Positions 12,101-22,700 of a stretch of 64,000 nucleotides of DNA are shown one piece after another. Numbering within the stretch: position 1 is the stretch's first letter; each line of letters starts with the position of its first letter. The position numbers were made by a program, and so were the translations under genes. The stretch is from Chamaelirium japonicum (Eukaryota; Streptophyta; Magnoliopsida; Liliales; Melanthiaceae), in contig OX393550.1 in the NCBI GenBank assembly GCA_947650365.1, positions 117,549,515 to 117,613,514 on the forward strand, written 5' to 3'. Below the pieces are notes generated by a model. That model saw nothing but the letters and a program-made list of their open reading frames with translations. It was not told where the DNA came from and made no database searches.

Positions 12101-15100
12101 CAATATTTACCTAAAGGATTTGAAATAATAAATACTTGAAGAGCCAAACCTTCTTTAGAAAGAAAAATACATCAAACCTGAAGATCTGCTATCAGAAGAG
12201 ACGCATACACTTTCAAATAAAATACACGTCAAAGGGTCCAACCTAAAGATCAGTTTATATTACCTAAATATGAGTACAAAAATTAAATAAAGGAAGGATC
12301 AATTGCTGTGATTCTTCAAGTTTTACAAGAATTTGAACTAAAATGATCCAGAACAATATCTTACTCGATACCAAGGTTTGAAGTATTGTATCGCATCTGA
12401 AGGTTTACACGATATGTACTGGCACATTATATGCAAGAGTGGTCAATAGTAATTGTGTTTTTAGCAAGAAATAGTGTATTCGAAACGTTTATGGTCTTTA
12501 TATGTCGTAAGAACCAACCAAAGCATGTAATCATCTCAAACCAACCTATTTCTTTAAGAAGATCGGTCTAACTCACCCACGTGTCAAAATCAATTCTTGT
12601 CCAAGTCAAATTGACCGGGATTGGAGCTACAGTGCCAACCAGTGTTTTAAAAAACTCGCCCCAAGGTACGCCCGGGGCGGCTCCAGCTGGGGCTTTTTTC
12701 CCATGGGGCTTACGTCCGAACCACTGGGGCGTACGCCCGGGCACGCCTTTTACGCCCCAATGGCCTGGGCTTACGCTCCATTGGAGTTTGTTTGCATAGT
12801 TGAAAAAATATGATTTGATTACTACCGTGTGATCTTTTATATGTGTCTTAATCTCTTGGATGACGATTATGATATTTTGGGAACTAACGTTGTTTTAAAT
12901 TGGTTCTATACCACGTATGGAATGGTAGAATCTATGGAATATAAACATTGATCGTTTGAATTTTGGTTAGAAACTTATAATTAGATCTTAAATGATATTG
13001 AAAGACAATGACAAGTTCATTTTTATTATCATTTTTTATATATTTGTGATTTATCAACCATGTTTGTAGGCTTAAATGCTTTGTTTAATAACTTTGCTCA
13101 TAGTTTTTTTTGTTTTTTTTTTGTTTTTAATCTATTCACTTTTTTATATAATATTATTTATTTCTATATATTTTTTTAAATTAAAAAAAAAAAAATTCAT
13201 TGGGCTTACGTCCCACGCCCTGAGGCTTACGCCTCTCCCCACAGCAGGCAAAATGCCCCGCCATACGCCCCTGCCTCTAAAAACACTGGTGCCAACATCA
13301 ATAAGGCACATAAAAAACCTATCACTTACCAGATTCAAAATGTGAAGATATTTTTCAACCTCGGGGGTCGCCTGCATTAATCTATTGGTGAAACCAATCA
13401 TGTCAACATCAAATACCAGTCAAAAAATAGACCAAAGGTACCAATATTGGATTGGAAATATACTTTGCATTAATATCATGTTTAATAATATATATATGCT
13501 AAAAGTTGACTGAATTTATGATGATTTCATAGGGAAAGAGTAGACCCATGAATTCAGAAGTAAATCCATATACCCACAAATTGATTGAACACGAATTTAA
13601 GCTGTCATCAGTGCTAGGCATTACCATGCACAAAGCATTAGCAAACTATGTATGTTATGATCTTGAGCTGTTTAATCCAGTTATATGTGATTGCCGATAT
13701 AACAATGTGCTAGCAAGGATGATATTTCGGGATCAAAGATCATTGAAGGACCTGGGAAACAAGCCACCGAAGGGACTGGTCCCTCCATGTCATATAGTAG
13801 GGAATGTAGTACATAAGGTTTGATCAACAGACCAAGTCGTAAAGAACGTAGTACATAAGGTTTGATCAACAGACTAAGTCGTAGAGAACGAGTACATAAG
13901 GTTTGACCAACAGACCAAGTCGATGACTTGCACTATTGAGCTTCAGTATTCAAAGTGAACATTACACTTTTAATAAATAATTCATAACCAACTTAAGAAC
14001 TTTGGGGCAAATTATGGTAATCAATAATACGTTTCTCCACAACTATTGGAACTCTCAAGATATGTCCATGTTTCTCAAACCAGCTGCACAAAGGAGGGCG
14101 CATAATGGGTGGCTTGTCTAAATTGGTCCGGGTTCTAAATCTACACCTATACCAAATAGACTCGGCCGATACGTACCAGTTTTAGACTGGATGAGGCATG
14201 TTACGGCCGCCGATACTGGTTTGGCCTTGGTATCGGTGAGACCGGTATGTACTGGTCAGTATAGGCTAGGTCAGTCCAATCTCGATCGATATGTCCAAGT
14301 CATATCGGTTGGGACCTATTTTATTTTATTTTATTTTTTTATAAAGGCCTAAATCGAAATCAAGCCGAACCAGCCAGTACCGAGTCAACTCGGATGAGTT
14401 GACTTGGTTTTGGCCTGACTGATACCGAGGATATATCAAGTTTTGAAACCTTGGACTTGGTCCTCAATCAGGCGCCATGGGGGTTCAGTTACTATTGTGG
14501 ACCCTCAGGTGCCAGTTTTGGTGGCATCATTGCCAAATCGTCTACAAGCTCATTCAGTGCATTTTGACCTACATACATTCTAAAGATGGAGCATTCTCAA
14601 CAATTATGCCGGAGTGTCCCAAGTCCCAACAGCACCTTAAAACAACTGTAAGCTAGAAAAAGACATGGAATTGTTTGGTTTCATTTTAATATTAGCCTAA
14701 GAACACGAAATAATATCGATGCAATATGGTAGTCAACTTATTGGTAGCCAAGCAATCTATAACTCCAATATGATACATCAAAGCTTGTTCAATACGAAAA
14801 GGATCGGTGTAGACACGATTATTTAAATCTTGCTCATTCAATTTGATCATCACAAAGGATATGCCTACAACACCTTTACAAGATTTAACTAGCTAATTAG
14901 AGGATTTATTGCTTGTTGATACTTATGGCATTCATGATAAAGCTTCATAAAACAAAACATCATACCAAAGAGCATCATATCAGGCAGCACTACCCAGTCC
15001 AAAGATGAGGAACAAAGCATATAACATCAATTGAGTACAGTGTTAGAGATAGGCGAAAAGGGGACGACATATGATGGAGATATCAGCTTACTTTGGCAGG

Positions 15101-16845
15101 TTACATCACCTGCTGATTGTTGAATGAATAACATTGAAGTAAACTTAAAAATGACAATAACTTTATGCAGAATGAAAACAAATGGTATAAACTCTACTTA
15201 GATCATTCCAAATAATAGTTTAGGACCTGGCATTTGAGGTGGTGATGAATCTGATGATACAAGTTACGGAGGTAATAACATTCATTACTTAAGTTGTAAC
15301 ATGCAAAGTACATGGTGTCATTTATATGCTAGATAATCGGTAGCCATATTAAAAGTACACAATGATTTAATAAGTCAGCTAGAAGTATCCTACTAATATA
15401 TACTTGATTTTCGAAAACAGAGATTTGGAAGCTTCTTGGAATGAGTATCCTTTCTCTATAATATTGTTCCCCTTTCAAAATTCCCTCTACACTTACAAGT
15501 GGATCATGATGGTGTGGCATCATGCATAATTATAGCTGAATCCCATTGAGTATCATTTTGGAGTTTCCACCCCAGACGTTACTAGAATTGATACTAGTTC
15601 AATTAGACTATGTCTCCATTATGCAAGATGGGTTTACTCTAATTGTCTCTATTAAGCATGATGCAAAAACTCGACTCAAAAGTAACTCGGAAAACTCGAA
15701 AAACAAACCTACTCAATCTGACCCGATATATATATAGTATAGAGAATGATTCCATGAAGATAGATAGAATTATGATTATGCGATGATTTAGATCCATTGG
15801 ACTCTTCATCTAGATCAAAACAACTCCTAACTTGCAAAAAAGGGACTGGTATAGCTCAATACAAATGCTTAACTAGTATGCATGTACACTAGCGTGTGTG
15901 TGTGTGTGTGTCTAGGAGTCGGATCAAGATGAATAAGACAATTTTGATAACAGATGTGGTCGAATTTGAACTAAGTTAGGTTGGGTCCATGGTTCAGGAT
16001 ATAAATGGTTAATAGCCTTATAGGGAGTAGCGGAAGGAGGATTTTTACTTAGCAGGTTTATACACATGATAATTTAATTTAAAAGGGAGGTGGCATAGGG
16101 CTTATGCAATCAGGGCTAACGTTCATGGGTCATGTGCTTACCGCCGGTAGTTGCAAGGGGCAAGAAGGACGGTGGTTGCGGACTGGTGTCAGACTACTAG
16201 ATAGGTAGCAACGACTCCAAAGATCTGGCATGGGCGGTGACGATCCCGAAACAGCAAGCAATGGCTCTTGGTGAAGCGTCGAGTCGACGATCACCTTCCT
16301 CGTCAGTGTTGCACCAACGATGTCGTCGAAAACATCTTCATACTCAACCCCAATCACTTCTTCCTCGGCAGCCGGTATTGGTCATGATTTTACCAACCAA
16401 GTGAGCATCCATCCCTCCAACTATTCTTTTTTCATTATTCTTATTTCTTGCCAAATCTTAAGAATTATCCATCTGGCATGTGCCTTTAGTGACTCGATCG
16501 AGTCGATCAAGTTGAGAAACTCGACTTGGCTCCGTCGAGTTACACGTGTTACTTGGACTAACTAAATGAAACCGAGGCTTTGGGTGAGTCAACCTAAGAC
16601 ACGATCAAATCGGGTTGCCAAGTTTTCAAACCATGATATTAAGTTCTCTTCCAAAGATAGAGAAGCAATTCTTCAATTTATAGAGAGGATTATGCTCCTA
16701 TTTCATCGGTATACCACAGATATCAGGCCGATCCCATTATCAACATGTTCAGATTGACATCATTAGCAAAAATAGGAGTGTAGTCCATGAATAATGGCTA
16801 TAAAAAAGCTAACATATAAATGCCAAATTTCATGCAATGTAATTT

Positions 16846-16905
<60 letters not shown>

Positions 16906-17288
16906 GGCTGTTACAGTGAGCTGTGGGCTGCCGAGAGGGAAAGTGAGCTACGGGTATTTTGACCCCCCAAGAAGTTATGGAATTTGATGAAATTTGGTGA
17001 GGTTGTTACCTATGATAAGATGATCATCCTGACCAATTTTCATCAAATTCCAAAACTTCTAGGAGGGTCAAATGGTCGAAGCAATTTTAACGGAGACTGC
17101 GGACGGTAGAAATTGCTTCTACCATTTGACCCCCTAGAAGTTTTGGAATTTGATGAAAACTGGTGAGGATGATCATCTTATCCTAGGCAACAACCTCACC
17201 AAATTTTATCAAATTCCATAACTTCTTGGGGGGTCAAAATACCCGCAGCTCACTTTCCCCCCCGACAGCCCACAGCTCACTGTAACAG

Positions 17289-17376
<88 letters not shown>

Positions 17377-18812
17377 GTTTGACTATCCATTTTTACATAG
17401 AAAGATAAACACTAGATACTACATAAAATGTAAACCATAACCATCAAGGCTTGTCCTATCTCTTTAAAGATGGCTTTATGAATCCATCTTCTCTGATCTT
17501 TTCTATTTAGGGTTAGCTTTATTGTCACTGCAAGCTTTTACATAAATTTTCTAGTAACTTGCATCCATATTATTATAATTGGTCCCCTCCTCTCTCTTGA
17601 TCCCTCCACGATAAAGTAAAACCATCTCATTAACCAAGTCGCCTTTGCTCTCTATTATACATGTCCATCACGTCTTAATCTGCTCTCCATCGTTTTGGTC
17701 TCAATTAGCGCAATTCCAACACTTCCTATAACATATTCATTTTTCAATCTTTTTCTTCTAGGTTTTCCCACATATCTCAATATCTCCATCTTTGTCACAC
17801 ACATTTTGTGTGGTCAGTCATTTTTTGGTCCAAAATTTTGAACCACAACATTTCTAAATGTTGATTGTCTTGTTAATGTCACGTGAAATTTACCATAAGT
17901 CTCTAAGCAATTGTCGATTGAGCGAGACTCATGAAGCCCCTCTCCATTGCACCAACGGAACTCAAATTATATTGACAAATCAACATCTATCTCTTCATTA
18001 TTCGGTATAATAGATCTCAGATACTAAAAAGGTCACATTATGGTATTTTTTGTTGATCGACTTTGAGTAAGCCTTCAGCATCCCTACTACTTTTCTCAAG
18101 ATTGCATTTCATGTACAGTGTCATAGTTCTACTAATCTCCAAACCCCTATCTTCCAAAACTTTCCTTCACGATTCACATTTAGTATTCAACCTTATCATC
18201 TGATAAAGTAAGGGAAACTGACCCCAATCAACCCCACTTCGGGCGCATGCTATCGTATGCAAGGAACAAACAAAATACTGAAACACCAATCGAATACAAC
18301 AACCAGAGAATTGAATGCAAGGAAAATGTCCACTGATGACAAGGAATGGCATCTAAAGAAACATACAACGATACAGAAACACTCACGGGTCCGTAGCTGA
18401 GGGGGCTCACTCCATACTGCACCTCCCCACCTGGGGCGCCATGGTAATACGAAGGCGGCTGTGCGGCCGGGGTGGCAGCTGCCGCCGTAGGGTACGAGTA
18501 CGGCAGCCCTTGGTACCCCTCGTACCCGCTGTGCGGGGCGAAAGGATGATGGAGGTATGGATCGACGCCCGGCGGCCGGAGAAAGGCGGCATCGGTGGGG
18601 GCGACGGAAGTCACAGGGTTGTCATGGTTCAGAACGGGATCCGGGTTAGGGTTAGGGTAGTAGGGGTAAGAGGGGGGGTATGTTTGGGGGATGGTTTGCT
18701 GCTGCTGGTGCGAGCCAAAGTGGTGGTGCTGCAGCGGCGCCGGAGCACTGTAGAGGTGGGGATCGGTCGTCGGAGCACCGTAGTAATGGGGTTCGGCTGC
18801 CTTGTACTCCAT
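5640..18812 (-). CDS. zf-met/C2H2 zinc-finger protein, three-exon gene model
   Basis: Three minus-strand exons, 18812-18387, 7145-6975 and 6107-5640, are all phase 0 and join to about 354 residues. The N-terminus is rich in Pro, Tyr, His and Gln. The rest holds three C2H2 fingers of the matrin/U1 (zf-met) type: CAIC..H..H, CEVC..H..H and CTLC..H..H, each Cys-x2-Cys followed by His-x5-His and containing the shared CNS motif. Such fingers bind double-stranded RNA or DNA in other proteins; the target here is unknown and a nuclear location is inferred. Intron 1 is about 11.2 kb and full of transposons. Intron 2 (6974-6108) carries a foldback element. Another exon may hide in intron 1. No exon shows a stop or frameshift, so the gene may be functional. 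Confidence 0.6.
6345..6676. mobile_element. Foldback element in intron 2
   Basis: The ends are long inverted repeats: CTTAGCTCCAACCG(T)GGTTG at the left and its complement at the right. They share the motif GTTGAAGCAGGAGGCTTCAA, which is itself partly self-complementary. The interior holds two ~110-bp direct copies of a block with ATGTTGGGGCCCA followed by a T-rich stretch and CATTAATTA. No clear target duplication is visible, so the superfamily is unassigned. Confidence 0.65.
6975..7145 (-). CDS. Middle exon of zf-met gene (one zinc finger)
   Basis: Exactly 57 codons between a CAG acceptor and a GTAAC donor. It encodes a linker with LETKKRKLIAAG and one finger (CAICNVVCNSDAVFATHLAG, then the second His). 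The linker and finger repeat the plan of the second module in the last exon (KKQKVLDSGTAA ... CTLCNIVCNS), so this exon looks like a tandem duplication of that module. Confidence 0.7.
8722..9041. mobile_element. hAT-like MITE with 8-bp TSD
   Basis: The 320-bp element begins CAAGGTTTTAAAACC and ends GATTTCAAACCATG, imperfect inverted ends. The flanks are GCGAGTTC and GCGAGGTC (7 of 8 identical), a hAT-size target duplication. The interior is rich in GACTCGG/CCGAGTC and GGTATCGGC motifs. It is noncoding. Confidence 0.75.
9786..10613. mobile_element. hAT-like element with perfect 8-bp TSD, TGTCGG-rich
   Basis: The 828-bp element is flanked by perfect TTCCCAAT duplications (9778-9785 and 10614-10621). 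The ends are CAAAATGTCGGTCG and CGACATTTAAAACCTTG. The left half is packed with TGTCGG(T) and the right half with its complement (CCGACA, CCGAAA), so the element folds back on itself over most of its length. No transposase frame is present. Confidence 0.8.
10963..11775. mobile_element. hAT-like MITE with 8-bp TSD
   Basis: The 813-bp element begins CAAGGTTTGAAATTTCGA and ends TCGAGAAATTTTGAACCATG. The flanks are CAACAACC and CAACTACC (7 of 8). The ends resemble those of the elements at 8722 and 14128, so these are members or relatives of one family with different interiors. Confidence 0.75.
12640..13288. mobile_element. hAT-like element with perfect TSD, GC-rich arms
   Basis: The 649-bp element begins CAGTGTTTTAAAAAAC and ends CTAAAAACACTG, flanked by perfect GTGCCAAC duplications (12632-12639 and 13289-13296). 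The arms are unusually GC-rich, with many copies of TACGCCC(C/G)GGGC and GGGCTTACG-type motifs in both orientations. The centre (12790-13195) is AT-rich. Noncoding. Confidence 0.85.
13330..13381 (-). other. Isolated exon-like segment
   Basis: A 52-bp stretch with a consensus-like acceptor (CACCAATAG) and donor (GTAAGTG), open in the frame LMQATPEVEKYLHILNL. I recognise no family. It may be a real small exon of the enclosing gene, a relic, or chance. Confidence 0.2.
13806..13925. repeat. 42-bp tandem repeat, about 3 copies
   Basis: Three near-identical units starting GTACATAAGGTTTGA at about 13808, 13850 and 13891, each containing AACAGACCAAGTCG or a one-base variant. Noncoding. Confidence 0.85.
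14128..14451. mobile_element. hAT-like MITE, weaker TSD
   Basis: The right end GAAACCTTG matches, inverted, the CAAGGTTT ends of neighbouring elements. The left end CCGGGTTCTAAATC aligns with the same terminus. The putative target copies AAATTGGT and GACTTGGT agree at only 6 of 8 positions. The interior shares the GGTATCGG/CCGATAC motifs of the 8722-9041 element. Confidence 0.55.
16851..17374. mobile_element. Palindromic element A1 between (TA)n tracts
   Basis: (TA)n at 16851-16901 and 17321-17374 flank a foldback unit of about 390 bp. It begins GAGGGCTGTTACAGTGAGCTG at about 16903 and ends with its complement near 17292, followed by (CT)n. Each arm is itself self-complementary: GACCCCCCAAGAAGTTATGG pairs with CCAAAACTTCTAGGAGGGTC about 90 nt later within the same arm. 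Related copies lie at 44938-45363 and 48869-49322. Confidence 0.8.
17470..18180 (-). pseudogene. RTE-type LINE reverse transcriptase, 3' remnant
   Basis: Minus-strand text in shifting frames matches the C-terminal part of plant RTE-like ORF2: LEDRGLEISRTMTLYMKCN, then KVDQQKIP with CDLF and RSIIPNNEEIDVD, then QWRGAS, then ILRYVGK and EYVIGSVGIAL. The order fits the stretch after the RT catalytic core. Stops and frameshifts are numerous, so it is a dead fragment inside intron 1 of the zf-met gene. The catalytic motif itself was not found. Confidence 0.6.
18387..18812 (-). CDS. First exon of zf-met gene (Pro/Tyr/His-rich)
   Basis: 142 codons from ATG (18812-18810) to a GTGAGT donor (18386-18381), high in Pro, Tyr, His and Gln (HYYG, HLYSAPAPLQHHH, PPSYPYYPNPNPDP). 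The low-complexity composition suggests a disordered region. An in-frame upstream ATG at 18884 would add 24 residues, but I prefer 18812 because the composition typical of the exon begins there. The next compatible phase-0 exon on this strand is at 7145, which makes the first intron very long. Confidence 0.6.
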
Positions 18813-18979
18813 CGGATGGCACCAACGGAGTTCTCCCCTGATGAGTTGGTTTTGGGTGCAGAAATGGTGATGGGTAAGAGGCAAAAAGGGGTAATATGTG
18901 ATAGGTCCCTCTAATGGATCGATTTTAGTGGTAAAGACGGACCAAATAGGAATTTAGTTTTAAGTCCTTCCTCTTGGCA

Positions 18980-19560
18980 AGTGTCCCTTTTACCCTTACA
19001 TGTAGGGGTACAAGGATTACCCCACGCGCAACTGTACATGGAAGCACCAATACCCATTCACTGTAGCAAAAAAAGTAACAATATACACAAATTATTTTTC
19101 TTTTTCCTAAAGAAAAATTTAGTGAAATCACTGTAGTAAAAAATTTATTAAATCTTGCTGATTTTTTTTTTGGCTACAGTGAAATCACAGTAGCTGAGAC
19201 TGAAATCGTTGTAGCAAAAGAGTAAGAATTTGCACATATTGAGTAAGAATCTTGTTGAGTAACAATCTGTGCATATTGTTACTCTTTTACTATAGTGAAA
19301 TCACAGAAACTTTTTTGTTTTTGATAAATCTCGTTAAGAAAAAAAAATTGCTACAATGAAATCACTGTAGCAAAAGAATAACAATCTTTACAAATTGAGT
19401 AACAATCTTTGTAGAGTAATAATCTACGCACATTGTTACTCTTTTGTTACAGTGAAATCACTGTAGCAGTTTGTTTTTTTCGTGAAATCGCGTCCCTTTT
19501 TTTGTGCTACAGTAAGATCATTGTAGTAAATCCATAGATTAAGTGTTGTACCGACAAGAA
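18980..19560. repeat. Cluster of TACAGTGAAATCACTGTAGC palindromes
   Basis: At least six copies or partial copies of the self-complementary word (C)TACAGTGAAATCACTGTAG occur between about 19110 and 19530, alternating with GTAACAATCT(T)TGCACA-like blocks in both orientations. It lies just upstream of the zf-met gene start. The composition suggests nested foldback elements, but no single border pair was found. Confidence 0.55.
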
Positions 19561-19630
19561 AGGAGGGGCATGCTCTAAAGAGCAGTTTGGCCATTTAAAA
19601 GGGATACAAGTCACGTGTGGAACTTGTAGC

Positions 19631-19740
19631 TAGGAATGGCAATGGGGCGGGTTTGGGAATTGACTTTTATGATTTTTGAATAGGCCCACCCCTTTTACAA
19701 TAGGAATTTAAAACCTAAACCTGACCCATTGCCATCCCTA
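19631..19740. mobile_element. Short hAT-like MITE
   Basis: The 110-bp element begins TAGGAATGGCAATGGGG and ends CCCATTGCCATCCCTA. The flanks are CTTGTAGC and GTTGTCGC (6 of 8). The ends resemble the TAGGGCTGGCAA termini of the element at 3218, so it is a short relative. Confidence 0.65.
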
Positions 19741-20109
19741 GTTGTCGCTGCATCCCTTTTGGGAGGGGCCTTGTGCAACACCATCTTGTTGGTTGTCGTT
19801 CCCCCTAAACCGATCTCTTGTCAGGGAATGTTCATTAAATCTCCCAAAGAAAAATAATGAAAAACAATTGATGAGAATCCATTTCCCATACGATTCCAAA
19901 AATACCTATGAAATAGATTCCCCATCTGTTCCACAACTAGTTTCCTAATATAAATGGCTATATTTTCTTTTCAATCTAATAGAAATATTTTTTCCATCTA
20001 TATAACATGTAAGGGCAATTCAGGTTATTTACAACTTTATCATCCTCAAAATTGCACAGAGACAATTTATCCAAGACAAGTTAATAACTTCCATAGGAAA
20101 TGGGAAATA

Positions 20110-20424
20110 AGCTGCCAGCCTATTTCGGCGAAATGAATAGCCACCCATTTGAAGCCCTTAAGAGTTTTAGAATGTGCGGCACAAAAAATCAGCACATTCT
20201 AAAACTCCTAGGACATCAAATGTTTGAAGTTTTATTGAACGTCCGTTGTAACCGTTAGTCTAAAATATAACATTTGATGCCCCTAAAAGTTTTAAAATGA
20301 GCTGACTATTTGTGGGTGTTCAATCTAAGATAAGGTACTTATGCTCACAAAAAAACAGCACATTCTAAGACTCCTAGGGGCATCAAATGGGCAACTGCTT
20401 ATTTTGTCTAAATAGGCCGCCAGC
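20110..20424. mobile_element. Palindromic element K1
   Basis: The foldback unit begins GCTGCCAGCCTATTTCGGCG and ends with TAGGCCGCCAGC in the inverse sense. Each arm contains the core words TTTAGAATGTGC and GCACATTCTAAAACTCCTAG facing each other. The middle carries AACGTCCGTTGTAACCGTTA, the same spacer theme as the other nested palindromes. A one-armed relic is at about 32869-32990. Confidence 0.7.
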
Positions 20425-20439
20425 CTATACCCCGTATTA

Positions 20440-20650
20440 TACTAGTGCATGCCCGTGCCTGTCGCCACTGTAGCGGGCCGCCTTTGGCGATAACACATAT
20501 GTCGGCACTGCAACCGGCCGTCCTTCGGTGGCAACACACCTGAACGTCTTCGGCAACAAAACACTTTCGACAACACTTGCATTCATAGGGAAACCCATTT
20601 TCTCACGCCGTGCCGATTGACACGAAGAGGGCGCCTTCGGCGCAACCAAC
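20440..20650 (-). repeat. Dispersed repeat, inverted relative of 4240-4460
   Basis: Starts ACTAGTGCATGCCCGTGCC and continues with GCCTTTGGCG, GTCCTTCGGTGGCAACA and CTTCGGCAACAAAACACTTT, complementary in sense and order to 4240-4460. Further single ends of this kind are at 35478, 21633 and 55451. Confidence 0.6.
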
Positions 20651-20859
20651 TCCCCCTATATTTGATCAATGATAGCTGTCTCTATTCGAACGGATTTCTT
20701 GAGATTGACCCGATGGTTTGGGGCGGCCGAAATTTCAACAGACGGGTTTATAGCCATTGATGCGAACAATGATCATGGGATGAGTGGTCAGGTTTAGTGC
20801 AGTTTAAATGAATCGGGATTTTAGAGGTTTAGTACTGTTTAAATGGTTACGGAGGGAGT

Positions 20860-21035
20860 TGGTTGACGGGGAAATAGAGATCGTGCGTTGGTTTTTGAAC
20901 GAATATTGGACGGGGAAATAGAGATCGTGTGTTGGTTTTTGAACAAATATTGGACGGGGAAATAGAGATCGTGTGTTGGTTTTTGAACGAATGGACGGAG
21001 AAATAGAGATCGTGCGTTGATTTTTGAACAAATGC
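20860..21035. repeat. ~44-bp tandem repeat, 4 copies
   Basis: Four units with GGGGAAATAGAGATCGTG followed by TTGGTTTTTGAAC and AATATTGGAC, starting near 20867, 20911, 20955 and 20996. Noncoding. Confidence 0.85.
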
Positions 21036-21122
21036 TTAGATCTATTCGGTTCATTTTTGTCCAGTCAGCTTGTCCTAGTCAGCTTCCGTTTTGTCTAGTC
21101 AGCACAAAACCGACGTGCCATG

Positions 21123-21780
<658 letters not shown>

Positions 21781-21959
21781 TTAAAAAAAAAGAGATTCTG
21801 TGACATTTCACGACATTTAGTTCCTTCCCTTTAACCCAACAATAACCCAAGGAAGCTAACAGCGTGAACCTGATCCAAAATACAAAACCACGATTTTTCT
21901 TCTATATAGATTACAATATAACAGTAAATTTAGATTATTCAAAATAACTTCAAACAATA

Positions 21960-22260
21960 CATCAGTTGGATTCGACAACTCAAGTGCAAGAAGACGTAGT
22001 CCCCACCTTCCTCTGTATGGGTTGATTTTAACCAGACTCTCGATCAAATTCCCAATAGAGACTTTTCCCGTCCAATCCTCATCAATAGAAACTGGTTTCG
22101 GAAATGTTTCACTAACATGTGCAGGAACCTCCATTGAAAGTAACATAGCTTTCACAAAACACAGACCTTGTAGAACACACACATGTAATGGAACAACCAA
22201 GCACCTACCAGAGGGTTCAGAGAACTCAGTCTTTTGGGATTCATCTGGATATGTCAATGG
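21960..22260 (-). pseudogene. TRAPPII subunit TRS120-like exon fragment
   Basis: The minus-strand frame reads GLCFVKAMLLSMEVPAHVSE and, after a short variable part, KINPYRGRWGLRLLALELSN followed by PTDVLFE. I recognise this as the region of plant TRS120, a TRAPPII vesicle-tethering subunit, that carries a YRGSWGLR..ELELSNPTDV motif. Only this one piece is found; downstream the similarity stops at FE. No other exon was placed with confidence, so it is either a lone exon of a gene reaching across repeats or a captured fragment. Recognition is from memory. Confidence 0.45.
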
Positions 22261-22700
22261 CCCTGATGGAAGCTAATTAGAATGTCACAGTACATAGATC
22301 TTATTTTCAAATCAAACACCTCAAAGCAGATCAATATGAAGCACCAACATTCTGGAAGAGAACATTACAACATAAAATGAGTGGGTTGTCTAGCTTTCCT
22401 GAAAAAAGTATAATTTTTTGATGTTACCATGACTTGCAGTTAAAATGACTGCTCTTGGGAGGAGCAGGCCCTATGCCTTGCTTTGCCCCTGTACAAAGAA
22501 ATACACATTAGATTATGATTATTCTTGCAACCAATCAAAAGGAAGGGAGCCATCTTCTATTTTTTTTCTTTCATCATGTTGTATGCAGAACTATAATGCC
22601 TAACATAAGTAGATGTAACATACGTAACTGCACAATTTAAGCTTCATACACAAATTAAATCACACTGATGCAAAGTTAAAAAAAAGGTGTCTTCCCATGT
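22261..22700. other. No gene seen; one exon-like piece
   Basis: AT-rich. On the minus strand a stretch at about 22490-22435 has an acceptor (CTTTGTACAG) and a GTAACA donor and could be an exon of the TRS120-like gene, but the peptide is not recognisable. Confidence 0.3.

Larger units (their letters stand above)
7146..18386 (-). other. Intron 1 of the zf-met gene
   Basis: This ~11.2-kb interval holds the repeats listed separately. The remaining parts (7150-8700, 11780-12630, 14460-16850) are AT-rich and without recognisable coding exons, apart from a weak 52-bp exon-like piece at 13381-13330. A (GT)n tract lies at about 15892-15912. Confidence 0.45.
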
